From Echinarachnius parma (Eukaryota > Echinodermata > Echinoidea > Clypeasteroida > Echinarachniidae): a DNA stretch of 64,000 nucleotides. The notes beneath the pieces are model-generated. The model did not search any database, was not told the DNA's origin, and saw nothing but the letters and a program-made list of their open reading frames with translations. Shown piece after piece: positions 38,101 to 47,696 of the stretch (its first letter is position 1; the number at the start of each line of letters is the position of its first letter). The translations under genes were made by a program, and so were the position numbers. The stretch spans positions 62,001 through 126,000 of the forward strand of contig JBAMJV010001821.1 of the NCBI GenBank assembly GCA_037951105.1. The letters are read 5' to 3'.

Positions 38101-41100
38101 CCAATCTCCCATGATCCCTATAATAGTTTGTTTTCGTTCTGATTTGTTGGCTGATTGCACACAGTCTTTCAGAGATAATTCATTCTACCCAATATCGATT
38201 GGAGTTCACGGCCCGTCGTTAATTAATTAATGGATAGAGCGATGACACTAAAACATATCAGACTATTAGGACATTAGGTGCCGATGTGTGCACGGAAGCA
38301 TCAGAGTATATTGGTGTTGGTGCGTGGGAGGGGGGGGGGGTACATCAGTGGTATTGCTACGCGGGGGCACGGGGTATTTGCCCCCAATTTGTTGGCAACA
38401 ACACCAAACAACATAAGGCTAAGTATTATATAATAATGTGAAAACAATTAACTAAAGATTAAGCCCTTCAATTCATGCCAGAATTGCAGGTGCCCCACTC
38501 CAATCAGTAACAATACATTACGCTCACATTAGGCATTTCTTGTCTAGTCTTCTTCGTTGTTTTACCTTAAAGCGATCTAGTATTCCAAAACTAAATTAAA
38601 CATCATACTGTGTTGTATCCGTACAACCAATAGAAGCATGGAACCGGGCGTGCTTTCTCAAATTTCCCTCTCGTTAAAAAGATATTGACGATTGAAGATT
38701 GAAGGTTTTTTAACAATCCACTGGATATTCATAGCCGTGTACAAAGTCAGAGCAATGGGTTAAGGAATATCACTTTCCATTTTTGCTCATTACTCGGCAA
38801 ATTAACTTCCATTTAAAGGGTAGTACAGTTTTCAACCATTTTTCATACAATATTATGCAATTGGTGTTTTGTTGAAATAATGATTAAATAGAGAGATCAT
38901 CAACAACTATTTAAAAACCGCTTTTGACAATTTTTGAAAAAGTGTAAGCATTTTTTAATTTTTTCAAAAAAGCATCGTATTTATTTGGGGCCCAAATAAA
39001 TACGATCGGATATATTTATTGATATTTCAGCCAATTCTTATCCGATTATGACCAAATAAAGTTTATTCTGCCATCAAAATTGCATGTTCTTTCAAATTTG
39101 ACACTCAATTTGTTATTATTTCGCGAAAAATTGTGTTGTGAAGCACCCTCTCTACCAAAACTGAACTACACCTTTAACGTAAAATGTTCACACATTGCTT
39201 AGTGGACATATCAGAACATAATTATCAACATTTTACCGACCATTCAACACTTTTTGCACATCACTATAGATCTCTTTAATTTGTATTTGTTTGTTTGTAA
39301 ATTGTTTTATTGTATCTAATCACGGCTTATACAATTAGTAAACATGCCCGTGTTCAGCTAGAAGCTGTTTATCAGCAGGGTCTTCAACAAAATATCACAA
39401 GAATACATGCAATAACATATCATACGTTACGGAGAATTAAAGAAAAAGAGAAAATTAAACCAGTTTACAAAAATAACAGGTAATAAAATAAGAAAAAACA
39501 ACAACTTACAAATGATGATGAATGATGAATAATTAAGCAACCATCCTATTCTGTTGTGGGTCTTGAAGTGAAAGCTTTCTATACTATCATTTGGAGGGAG
39601 GTGAGGCGTAGGTAATTGTATAATTGTCATATATACACGGACATGTTGGGGTAGTTCAGTTTTGGTAAGGCTCAACTTTAGTAACCAAACATGGACAGTA
39701 ACATTATAAAACTAATAGTTTTAACTCCACCATGCTCGAAATGTATACAAAATTACAAACGACTAAGTAAAAAGCCCGTTATCATTAAAAAAGAGCCATT
39801 AAAACTCATGAAGGCGCTCTCTAAAAAGGCATTGGTTTCAACCATTTTTCATACAAAATTATGCATGTGACGTTTTATTGAAATAATGATTAAAAAGAGA
39901 GATCATCAACAACTATTTTAAAAACGCTTCTGAAGATTTTTGAAAAAGTGCAAGCATTTGTTTATTTTTTTGAAAAATTTACCTAATTATTTGGGCCCCA
40001 AATAATTATAGGATGATATATATTTATTGATATTTCAGCCGTTTCTGGGCCGATTTTGACCAAATAAAGTTTATTCTGCCATTAAAATTGCATGTTCTCG
40101 CAAATTCGACACTCAGTTTTTCATTACCTCACAACAAAATTGTGATGTGCAGCGCCCTCTCTACCAAAACTAAACTACCCCTTTAACATAATGGTGGCGT
40201 TTAGTATAATATTTGATATTTTGATGCGAACCAGAGCAAAACATAATCATCACAAAGGTCGATTTATATGTAAAACATAAGTATAATGCAACCGCCGCGT
40301 TCAATTTTGACTAGCATGAACATTAAAAATGTTTTAGGGTTAGTTTTGCCACCATATTCGAGAATAACTTCTAGTTCAGTGGTTATACCACCGGTCTAGC
40401 AATCCGCAGGTTTGGGGTTCGATCCCCGGTGAAGCCCATATTCTTGCTTATATTTATTTGTTTAATATAATGTTTCTTGAATGTGTTAGTTGCTCGTCCC
40501 TCAAACCCCTTTCACGGGCATGGAAACTAGTTTCAGGGACAGACAACTAATGCCCGGCGCAGACAGAGCCGACTCGACCCGATCCGACTGGTTTTCAGTC
40601 TGATTTACTCAGTATGCGCTGCCTCAGGACTCCGGTTTTCCAGTAAAGTGCCAGTCGGAGGTCATTCGAGGCCGATTCTACATGTTGGATCGGCTCCGAC
40701 TGAGCGAAACTGACTGTAGCCTGACTGAAAACCAGTCGGATCGGGTCGGGTCGGCTCTGTCTGCGCCGGGCTTAACACGTCAAGGACTTTCTAGCCTATA
40801 GTGGATAGAGCACTGGTCTAGCAATCTGGAGGTCTCGGATTCGAATATTCTTATCCGTTATGTATACCTTTCATTTCCCTAGTAGGATTTTAGGTTGATA
40901 TTCATGACTTTGTGTCCACACTTGTAACGGGGATCTGAAGATGCCTTTCTGTTATTGTATTCACACTAGACATGCATGTACATGGAAAACAGTGTAAGAG
41001 AAAACGGCGATGGAAAAATAACGGATTCATTTTTTAAAAGATGATAATCCATTATCATAATTGGCAACATAATTAATGTATGAGAAAAGGCCATTAAATT

Positions 41101-42875
41101 GCAATAAACATGATAACAAATATAGCATTTTTGTACATACATTTGATGGAGAAAATTTGTTTTAAAGGGATCTAGTAACCATGGTAACTTTCTTGACATA
41201 TGCAAAAGGTGATGAGTGGTTGATACAATGTATATTGTTGTTATCTGATATGTCCATTGGGTGTTGTGTGAAAATTTAAAGTTAAATGGACGTTATATGG
41301 CCGAGTAATGAGCAAAAATGCAAAGTGATATTCACTAACTCATTGCACTCACATTGCACTGAAACTGAAACTGAAACTGAAACTGTTTGCGGTTTTCGCG
41401 GTCCAGTGGATAATTTAACATCTGATCACTTCAATCGTAAATATCTTTTTAACGAAAGGGAAATTTGAAAAACCGAAACCTGTCCCATGCTTTTTTTATT
41501 ATTGTTAATACGAATACAACAAGGGAACCGCTTGAATTCCAATTGGATTTTGAGGATTTGGACAATGTTAAAAACATTATTTAATACTGAAGTATAATAT
41601 ATGAAATCAAAATATACAAAAATAAAAGATAAATAAATAAATAAAATATGAAATGTAAGTCAATGTAGCCGCGAGCTTTTGGATCTGGCAGATGTGACTT
41701 AGTCTGATGTTGGTAGGGTTATTTTTTTTAAATGAAAGTGATATCACTTTACAAAAAGAAAATATAACGTGTTTTACTCCAACTTACGTGTAGTTGCATG
41801 ACTTGCGATCGAAGGTGCACTGGAGAATGAAGTCCTCGGGCTGGTGTCCAAGCTCCTTGAGTTCCTCCCTGGTCGGGTTGACCACATCGAGGAGGTCGCT
41901 GAAGTCGGGCGCGGTCGACTTTTGATAGAAACCTTCCCAGTCATCCTCGGTCTGCACCTCCTCCCAGTTCGTCTGATCGTAGTCGAACTCTTCATTCTGC
42001 CAATCATCCTCCCACCAATCGTACATCATCTCGTAATTCCGCTCATCGCCGCTCGACGTTGTCGTCACCGGCGAAGCCGTCGTTGACGATGATGCGTCTC
42101 TTTTTATTCGGGGTTGTCGATCAGAAGGAATAGGTCTCGCGTCTCGCTTAAGCTGGCCCGTAATGGGATCTGGGATGATTGCTTTGTTGGATCGACGGCG
42201 TCTCCGGCGTGCTGGCTGCTCCGTCGTCGAGCTGGACGTTGATGTGCCTGCTTCTGTGACAGACTCGGATAAGCTAGGTATTTCGGTCGGTTCCGTAGCC
42301 ATACTGGCACTGCCCGTAGTCGGGGAGCCCGAGCCCAAGCCCGAGCCCAAGCCCGAGCCCAAGCCCAAACTCGAACCTGTAGAGGTCGAGTTGGTGTCGT
42401 ACTTCTGCCACCACTCGGATTCCCAGTCAAAGAACCAAGCGTAGTCCTCCCCGCCGCTGACGTCGCCGTCGACTTCGATCAGGCCTTCGTAGCGGGTGCC
42501 GACCATGGCTGAGCGGCGCATGCGGTTCATGTTGCAGACGGTGACGGCGGGGAAAGATAGCTCGGTGCGCGTCACGACGTCGCTTTGTGTGATGTAGGGG
42601 AAATTGATGTATTCCTTGAGGAGGCGGGAACCCTGCCATACAAACCCTGACAACGCCGCCAGGAACACGATGCTCCAGAAGACCTTCGACAACTTCGTCT
42701 TGCCCGTGATGATACGCGGAATGCCGTGCGCCGTCGACTGGTTGCTGTAGTCGACCAGGACCGCGTTGATGGAATCGAGATCACTGACGGCTGCAAGCTG
42801 TTGGTCATTAGCAAAGGCTGCCGCCCCATGATGGGAAAACAACTCATTCTTCTTTTTTCTAGAGACAAAGGGCAT
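25013..42875 (-). CDS. DEG/ENaC amiloride-type sodium channel subunit, 9 exons
   Basis: This is a plasma-membrane sodium channel subunit of the degenerin/ENaC/ASIC family, which acts as trimers. The nine exons join in phase into 668 residues. Visible parts are the gating His-Gly at 50-51, TM1 at about 65-84, LSFPAVTVCNMNR at 107-118, a finger-domain insert at about 135-345, QCTFDRKSC and YYGNCFTFN, the thumb cysteines (CIKSC, RCGC, CIC), LNYEQ before TM2, and TM2 with the filter-type triplet Gly-Leu-Ser at 629-631. Ser615 sits at the degenerin position. The insert is rich in Gly, Ser, Thr and acidic residues with polybasic sites. The C-terminus is short with no PY motif. I cannot assign a subfamily. 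The first exon may begin further upstream. Confidence 0.93.
26316..26510. repeat. Repeat with long G runs and GACCGATAAAAAGTGGACC-type words
   Basis: AGTGGACCTGAGACCGATTA and long G tracts are shared with 33060-33275. The words CCCGTAGTCAGGATT and GGCTACGGGC suggest the ends of one element family. G-run lengths are doubtful. Confidence 0.55.
26884..27990 (-). mobile_element. 5'-truncated non-LTR retrotransposon (LINE) 3' end
   Basis: On the minus strand, broken frames give a reverse-transcriptase C-terminal part: NKLALNTQKTHFMIFGSN, VNSIKFLGV, LLYNALILPYFNYCNINWGS, NKYLLDRIYKLQK, then IVYTGPMLWNSLPVEFK near the end. A 3' UTR follows, ending in an (AATCA)n-type run near 26884-26910. Several frameshifts break it. 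The pattern resembles the CR1/Rex1-like branch of LINEs; I cannot place it more exactly. Confidence 0.8.
28569..28644 (-). CDS. DEG/ENaC exon 8
   Basis: It encodes KNLARVRVYFEELNYEQMIQ and MPKHT, the wrist/pre-TM2 segment with the family's Y-F-E-x-L-N-Y-E pattern. The exon is only 76 bp; phase with both neighbours confirms it. Confidence 0.92.
28682..29173 (+). repeat. (CAT)n arrays in DEG/ENaC intron 7
   Basis: Long near-pure CAT/ATC runs (about 28888-28961 and 29038-29173) with imperfect flanks contain a duplicated spacer (CCTCTTCCAAACT..ACCA and CTCATCATTATCCT). The array lies 18 bp past the exon 7 donor. Confidence 0.95.
29191..29258 (-). CDS. DEG/ENaC exon 7
   Basis: It encodes EHLKSRLTNPKADRMLQSIE and QT plus a split Arg. 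The acceptor is TTCACAG and the donor AG|GTATGG. The (CAT)n array starts 18 bp past the donor. Confidence 0.85.
29646..30027 (-). mobile_element. MITE family 1, full copy, reversed
   Basis: It runs from TTAAAGGGATCTAGTAACTG to GACAATGTTACTATAGATCC plus CTTTAA, with the family core words in reverse. Confidence 0.8.
30167..30224 (-). CDS. DEG/ENaC exon 6
   Basis: It encodes ETNFVSAVTSSLWPSERYD (after a split Asp), resembling the Y-x-x-x-x-S-x-x-x-W-P segment of the family. Confidence 0.88.
30893..30965 (-). CDS. DEG/ENaC exon 5
   Basis: It encodes ICQQAIQQFYHEGKLECICP plus NAC, part of the cysteine-rich thumb region. Confidence 0.9.
31095..31300 (+). repeat. About nine units of a 23-24-bp minisatellite
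   Basis: The unit is approximately CCCCCGAATCGGCACCGCCC plus GAA. It is GC-rich and lies in DEG/ENaC intron 4. The translated Pro/Arg frames on both strands are repeat artefacts. Confidence 0.92.
31613..31814 (-). CDS. DEG/ENaC exon 4: cysteine-rich thumb
   Basis: It encodes SYIHRLGKPYGNCSDGRNTN, then AYTTRGCIKSCVQQHLMQRC and GCVSDILLNDSICSPLN. The C-x3-C and C-G-C spacing is typical of the family. Confidence 0.94.
32097..32260 (-). CDS. DEG/ENaC exon 3: palm segment
   Basis: It encodes LHMTLFTEQPEYVGLFAQES, VRVSIHPPNVFPFP and TNIGIRQ; V-x-V-x-I-H-x-P is a palm-domain motif of the family. Confidence 0.94.
32827..33047. mobile_element. MITE family 2 (AGGGGTAGTTCAGTTTTGGTA ends), truncated
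   Basis: TTAAAGGGATAGTTGAGTTT starts it. The words ACTCCACCATGCTCGAAA, ACAAACGACTAAGTAAAAAG and GGGCGCTCTCTAAAAA are shared with 39645-40186. The far end is missing. Confidence 0.7.
33060..33275. repeat. Repeat with G and C runs, relative of 26316-26510
   Basis: GCGGCCGAGGCCGATA, GACCGACAAAAAGTGGAC, three G runs and a C run ending CACCTGGCTACGGGC match the other copy. The runs may be mis-sized. Confidence 0.55.
33483..33971. mobile_element. Fold-back element, about 490 bp
   Basis: GGACTCGGATGGTAAGCACT, then CGGGTACGACGCGAGTGTA, pairs with the right end TACACTCGCGTCGCACCCGA plus AGTGTTTACCGACTCGGAC. Confidence 0.72.
34917..35344. mobile_element. TTAA-flanked MITE, family 3, full copy
   Basis: TTAA occurs at 34917-34920 and 35341-35344. 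The element starts AGGGCACCACCACCC and ends GGTGGTCCCCT. It contains a fold-back region with GCATGCGTTCATGGG and GAACGAATCG words. Confidence 0.72.
35991..36825 (+). mobile_element. MITE family 1 interrupted by a second family 1 copy
   Basis: The outer copy is 35991-36208 plus 36566-36825. The inner copy, 36209-36565, starts TTTAAAGGGACTTAGTAAC and ends AGTTACTAGAACCCTTTAA. The outer copy is cut inside its GTGAGTTAATG-like core. The right outer part also has a local duplication (GGTATCTAATCACAGAACTA repeats an earlier TCTAATCACAGAACTACGC). Confidence 0.8.
37080..37245 (+). repeat. GA-rich purine tract
   Basis: GAGAGAAAG and GGGGGAGAG words run for about 165 bp with almost no pyrimidines on the plus strand. 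It ends about 285 bp past the exon 2 donor. Confidence 0.9.
37533..37639 (-). CDS. DEG/ENaC exon 2
   Basis: It encodes DFYEFQNRYYGNCFTFNLAI and a GNSSSRKTGKTGAQY loop. YGNC-F-TFN is a family hallmark. Confidence 0.94.
37744..37870 (-). mobile_element. SINE/L2-type tail fragment, reversed
   Basis: AATAATAATAATAAAAGCTT, then GCATTTATATAGCGCTTAAT and ATTATTACCCATGGTCATCA, is the inverse of the tail at 56775-56890. Confidence 0.65.
38567..39279 (+). mobile_element. MITE family 1 carrying a nested family 2 MITE
   Basis: The outer copy runs from TTAAAGCGATCTAGTATTCC to TATAGATCTCTTTAA. The family 2 element occupies 38813-39178, inserted in the core word CCATTTAACGT and flanked by TTAA on both sides. 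The same core word without insert is in other family 1 copies, so the target duplication is TTAA. Confidence 0.82.
39280..39420. repeat. LINE-tail-like sequence
   Basis: TTGTAAATTGTTTTATTGTA, TAGTAAACATGCCCGTG and AGCTAGAAGCTGTTTATCAG with CAGGGTC resemble a reversed LINE 3' end, akin to 23340-23415. Confidence 0.35.
39645..40186. mobile_element. MITE family 2, full copy
   Basis: GGGGTAGTTCAGTTTTGGTA at the left pairs with TACCAAAACTAAACTACCCC at the right, followed by TTTAA. GCGCTCTCTAAAAA and AGAGAGATCATCAACAACTA mark the family. Confidence 0.8.
40368..40437 (+). repeat. tRNA-like SINE head
   Basis: CTAGTTCAGTGGTTATACCA is A-box-like, CCGGTCTAGCAATCCGCAGG follows, and GGGGTTCGATCCCCGG is a good B-box and T-arm. 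The acceptor stem does not pair well, so I do not call a working tRNA. Confidence 0.5.
40551..40772. mobile_element. Palindromic MITE, copy 3, with TAA duplication
   Basis: TAA at 40548-40550 and 40773-40775 flanks ends TGCCCGGCGCAGACAGAGCC and GGCTCTGTCTGCGCCGGGCT. It lies between two tRNA-like pieces. Confidence 0.92.
40786..40856 (+). repeat. Second tRNA-like SINE head
   Basis: TTCTAGCCTATAGTGGATAG, GAGCACTGGTCTAGCAATCT and GGTCTCGGATTCGAATAT are closely related to the head at 40368-40437. Confidence 0.45.
41162..41571 (-). mobile_element. MITE family 1, reversed, right tip missing
   Basis: It starts TTAAAGGGATCTAGTAACCA and ends at GGACAATGTTA without the final CTAGATCCC. It carries a short (GAAACT)n run near 41360. 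Confidence 0.75.
41788..42875 (-). CDS. DEG/ENaC exon 1: N-terminus, TM1 and finger insert
   Basis: This 1,088-bp exon encodes residues 1-362 up to the cysteines of QCTFDRKSC. The insert holds a 12-bp DNA repeat (GLGS units near 42320-42370), Ser/Thr-rich stretches, six Arg in a row at 223-228, QLKR at 241-244 and RIKR at 256-259. The start chosen is the first Met; the bases just inside it (TTTGTCTCTAG, then AAAAAAG) could instead be a splice acceptor, which would move the start codon to an unseen upstream exon. Confidence 0.85.
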
Positions 42876-43796
42876 AATGCAGTGTTACCGAGGGTAAAAA
42901 AAATCCCGAAAAACGCATTTCTTTTTACAAACATTATTATAAAAGTCAGTTGTGATAAATAATTTGTTTGTTAAATGTAAATAACTATAACTTTCTGATT
43001 AAAAATAAAAAATAAGGTGGATTAAACCGAGTATCAACGCGTAAAATGAAATTTATGTTTTACACAGCAGATATAGCAATACAATTATTCTGCACATTGT
43101 AAATTTGCTTGTATTTCTCCTTTTTCAAAATAAAACAACCACAATTATGCATAAAACTTACACATTTCTGTTCTTAGATATAGAAAAAAATAAGTCAAAT
43201 AAATGTCTATATTGAGAATAGTCCTACTATTTGAATAATCAACACTTTCTAATTTTAAATATTATCATCATTACCGAAAAGTTGCTACACGGATAAAATA
43301 ATTATAGTTGCAATGTAATGCAATAGTATGCAATGAAATGCAATATAAGTTCAAATACTACGTGAATTATTAAGAGTTTTTATTACGTACAAGTCCATTA
43401 TGTCGCGTAAAAAAACAAATCCTTTGCAATTAGGACTCACTCCTCATCCCAGATACATGTATACTAATGATGATGGCAGCACAGGTATTCCAATATTGAC
43501 TGTTTCCCATCGATCGCAGCCAAGTGATGTGATTTGACGCAAATATCGCAGCACGCACCGTCGAGGTTGGCTTGGTGACAAATTGTGGGCCGAATCCAGA
43601 CTTAGCGAGGAGAGTGGCATTGACTGCAAAGCGCGAAGGAAATGGCGTAGTCACGGAGAACATGGAAAAGGGAGTGCCCCCCCCCCCCCCCCCTTGAAAA
43701 CTCGACTCCATCCCCTTTATTGTCCGCATCTTAGATATTTAAAAAATTGTAATTGGGTGCCCGAGATAGTGACGTAAAGTTTGCTCCTTTTGCTTT
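42876..43796. other. Upstream flank of DEG/ENaC
   Basis: This is AT-rich sequence, with a C run at 43677-43693. I see no conserved exon, TATA box or initiator that I can defend. Confidence 0.45.
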
Positions 43797-44412
43797 TGAT
43801 AATAATGATAATAATACTAATCATGCTAGAAATACTACTCACGAATGATAATAATAATAATATTAATTATAATGATAATAATAACACAACTATCGAACAT
43901 TATGAAATCAATTATACTTATTGGTACATGTATTACTAGTATTATTTATATTTTTATCATAATTATTATTACCATGATTGTTTTTATTACTATTATTATT
44001 ATTATCGGAAATAATATCGCTAATGATATTCGTTTGTCTCGCAATGTATGGTCAAACTAGGAATCTAAACGATCATGACGTTTGTCAAATGATTATATCG
44101 AATGTAGACACTCGGCTTTTATGCTCTACCGTGGCTCCCAACATCACAATCTCGCATGAGCGATTGCGTTCCTGATAGGTCAACAACGGAACACGCCGAT
44201 TGGCCGGTGCACACGGGCACTCAACCAATCAACGGGACACTGGATCGGCCCGCCTAACTAACCAGCGTACGATACGTCGCCACGACACTACCCCGAAAAT
44301 TATTATTATCATTATTTTGTAGTATTGTTATTATTATTATTTTTGTTATGTTATATTAATATCAATATTGTTATTGTTATTATTATAATTATTATTATCA
44401 TTATTATCACCA
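43797..44412. repeat. (ATT)n/(AAT)n-rich DNA in two blocks
   Basis: Imperfect AT-rich triplets fill 43797-44040 and 44296-44412. The middle part holds CCAATCAACGGG-type words but no gene. Confidence 0.75.
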
Positions 44413-44544
44413 GTCATAAACAAAAGGGGGCAGGCCCGCCGGAAGCAGTTTTGGATTGGGGGGGGGGGGGGGGGCAACGACCTAAGGGGGCTCACGATAT
44501 TTTTGTGTAGGGGCTCATGCCCAACCATACTCACAGGGTTGCCA

Positions 44545-45210
44545 GAGGTGAGAGTGAGACATTGTGAGGGAGCGAAGTGACTGAGCGGGGGGAGGGTGTG
44601 GGAGGGGGGTGTCCCCTCCCACGGTAGGGAGCTTTTGCATTTTTAGATTTAAAATTGCGCAATCTGGTGCATACCTAGATCTGAAAATCGGGCTTAAGAT
44701 TAACTGTATCTGGGAAAGCGTGTTATGATTTGATCAGAAATTTTAAATATATTTTTCACGAAGAAAACAAATAATTGACACTCTAATAAATATGCCACAT
44801 TATGTATGATCCAACAACATAGCCTACAGTCAAGAATGAGTCCCGAAGGAGCGAAGCGACCGAGGGCTGGGGCAGAGCCAGAGGGGGAGGGTTTGGGAGG
44901 GGGTATCCCCCTCCCACGGGGAAGGTTTGCATTTATATACTTGAAATGGTGCAATCTGGCGCATACTTAGATAGGAAATTTGGAAAGCGTGTTATGATTT
45001 GATCGACCAGAAATTTAAAATACATTTTCACGAAGAAAACAAATAATTTACACACTAATAAATATGCTACATTATGTATGATCCAACAACATAGCCTACA
45101 GTCAGGAATGAGTCCCGAGGGAGCGAAGCGACCGAGGGCTAGGGCAGAGGGGAAGATTTTGCATTTATATACTTGAAATTGTGCAATTTAGTGCACGTCG
45201 CACAAGCAGC
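44545..45210 (+). repeat. Tandem repeat, about 262-bp unit, about 2.5 copies
   Basis: Shared marks are GGAGCGAAGCGACCGAGGGC, CCCCCTCCCACGG, TTGCATTTATATACTTGAAA and ATTATGTATGATCCAACAAC (at 44809 and 45071). The units differ by small indels, so it is moderately old. Confidence 0.85.
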
Positions 45211-45454
45211 CAGAGCAATGCCAGCCTACACGGGAACTACGTGGCCCGGTACAGAAAAAATACTCACCCCAGACCATACGTAAGTTACAACTACTAAGTA
45301 ACTGAGATAATCTGTTCGCGCGCGAAGCGCGCAGCGAAAATTTAAAATGGATGTATAAATTAGTTTGTGAACGTTAGATTTAACAAGGCATATACATTTT
45401 ATTTTTTCGGGGCGGGGTGTTTTTTATTTTTATTTTTTATTATTTTTATTTTTT

Positions 45455-45565
45455 TTTGGGAGGGGGGGGGGCAAAAACGCGTTTTGCCCCCCACTTTTTG
45501 GATGGGTGGGGGGGGGGGGGAGGGGCGGCCGCCCCCCTGCTCCCCCCCCCCCCCCCCCCCCCCAC
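45455..45565. repeat. G and C homopolymer cluster
   Basis: Three G runs and a C run of about 23 bases sit around GGATGGG. They may be the edge of a G-run repeat like those at 26316 and 33060. Confidence 0.6.
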
Positions 45566-46530
45566 TTCCGGCGCCTATGAAATGGGGCGTACACTGGCTG
45601 CATCCTAGGTTGGTTACATCATCGGCCAAACGACCTGCGATTGGCGCGTTAGTGAATTTTGATGAAATGAATCTATAGCTGCTAATTATAGAGATACAAC
45701 CTTTTTTTTATAATGCGAGATTTTAAGCCCCCGTGGCGATCGCCCGTAAATTATATTATCTAAAATCTTACTTGTCTATGCATATTTGATATCTTGTGGA
45801 CGTTTAATTAGTTCGTTCAGTCCGACATAATCCTATCCGTCTAAATTATTATTGGGTCATCTTTTGTTAAGAAATGACCCCCTTTCTGTGAAATTATATA
45901 GGTGTGTCTTCCTCAAAAATAAACTTGCTCAACAACAACTATACATCTACATAACAATAGTCTGTACAATGGTCTGTACATAACTGAACGCTCGTGTAAA
46001 CTGAAGTCTGGGGAATTATTGATTACTGTTTGATGACTATCAATATTTTGTTTTGTTTTTATCGAACGAAACAAGTTTAATTTCATATATTGTTGAAGGC
46101 ACGAATCTTTTTTTTTTTCATGAAGTATTGAATTGATGAAGGAAGAGTAATTTGAAATTTTGTATTTGTAAAAAAAAACATATATATACATAATTTTATA
46201 CCGTATATCTCGTGATTGGAACAAAATTGAAAGATGAGCATTAAAGAAAATCTGAATAAATGTTGATAGATCGATTACAACCTACAGTGAACAGTCTTCT
46301 AGATCATGTAGATGTGATACGCGGACAACTGAAGCTATTGGAAAAAATAAAATAACACAGAAAACTGTGTGATTTAATCAGATACGACAAGGAGAGACTG
46401 AGATAACAATCTATAATTATCAATTTGTTTGAATATTGATGGGACAATAATTTGTGAATAGTTTCCACGCGTAATTTGACGCAGTCGTCTCATTATATGA
46501 CCCTGATTAATATATAGTATTATAATTTAT

Positions 46531-46880
46531 ACATAATTATCCTTGTCCCCAAATTGCGTGGTCGAATAATACATTGTTTACTACTCGCATTAGCCTGTTC
46601 ACAATATAGCGCAAAGGAACAATGGCGCAGGTTACATCACAGCGTTTAATTATCCAACGGGAGCGGGAGATAACGATATGATCCTGACTTTGAATATATA
46701 TATAGTTTTGTCATTACATAATTATCATTACCTCAAAATTGCGGAGTCATTATAATGAATTGGTCACTTCGACTTGCACTTATTAGCCTGTTCGCACTTA
46801 CAATATAACGCAATAGTGAACAATGGTGCCTGTTACACCACAACGTTTAATTATCCAATAATTAATAGGGCGAGAGAAAC
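46531..46880 (+). repeat. Direct duplication of about 180 bp
   Basis: TACATAATTATCCTTGTCCC to GTTTAATTATCCAACGGG recurs from 46716 as TACATAATTATCATTACCTC to GTTTAATTATCCAATAATT, sharing ATTAGCCTGTTC and CAATGG.GC.GGTTACA words in order. Confidence 0.7.
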
Positions 46881-47365
46881 GAGAAACCGATTACCAATCA
46901 TGCGTTGGTCATCCGCCACAGGGCGATATCCTTTCTGTTGCCTAGGCTACGGGAACAACGGTGAGTCAGTGACTAATGGTGCCATCTCGTGCACCGGCGA
47001 CATAACGATAATGATTATAATAGCTGCTAGGGCTATAATCAACGCAATCGAATACCAAAACCCGGCGTACCGTAATCAGGGTAATATAAATCAAAGCGAT
47101 GGATCGCTAATTTTCTTTCATTGCCAATCATTTAGCTTTAAGCAAATACAGGAGCTTTTATCACAATTAACAAATAGATGGAGGCAAACTATCAAATTAA
47201 TGGGAACAATAGAAGGCAGTTTAGCCCGCCATGCGCACTAAATAATGGCCAAGTAAATCAGTAATGACGTATACGGCGAACAACCTTTAATTTCCGTTGA
47301 CCCTGCGAGTATAAACGGGGGTAACAATTGTAGACTGTATTATTTTGTTTTCGTTTTTACTCATA

Positions 47366-47442
47366 TCGTCATTTTTATCGAGTTTTCCTTTTATCCTTTT
47401 ATCGAGTTTTCCATTTATCCTTTTATCGAGTTTTCCTTTTCA
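47366..47442 (+). repeat. Short minisatellite, about 25-bp unit, 3 copies
   Basis: TTTTATCGAGTTTTCCTTTT recurs three times with one or two changes. Confidence 0.9.
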
Positions 47443-47571
47443 AAATGAGATGGTACAGAATATTTACACCCAATCAATTTCGTGTTCAACTGCTCTTCCA
47501 CTTATAAACACTGAACGCGATCTATTAGCTTTTGCGCGATAAGTCGCCTTGCGTGATATACGGTAGTGTAA

Positions 47572-47656
47572 ATGAAAAAGTGTCGTGGTATATTGGTTCG
47601 GACCTTCGTCCTGAAAGACAAATGTCGTGGGTTCGATTCCCAGCTGCGGCCTTGAC
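47572..47656 (+). repeat. tRNA-like SINE head
   Basis: TGGTATATTGGTTCGGACC resembles an A-box and D-arm, and GTGGGTTCGATTCCCAGC a B-box and T-arm. The acceptor arms pair poorly, so a working tRNA is unlikely. Confidence 0.45.
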
Positions 47657-47696
47657 AATAGGCTACATTAATTGCTCAAAGACTCTAAGTTGAACT

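Larger units (their letters stand above)
37640..41787. other. DEG/ENaC intron 1
   Basis: This 4.1-kb intron is largely made of the MITEs and SINE pieces listed inside it. I see no further exon. Confidence 0.6.

Noticed and set aside
40368-40437. Working tRNA genes (also 40786, 47572, 55946-56278)
   Set aside because: The A- and B-box-like words are present, but acceptor and anticodon stems do not pair well; they fit SINE heads.
43430-43729. 99-residue minus-strand frame with a Gly run
   Set aside because: The Gly run is a C homopolymer; the remainder shows no family I know and no splice partners.
46774-47241. 155-residue plus-strand frame
   Set aside because: It starts inside one unit of a direct duplication and has no recognisable domain; treated as chance.
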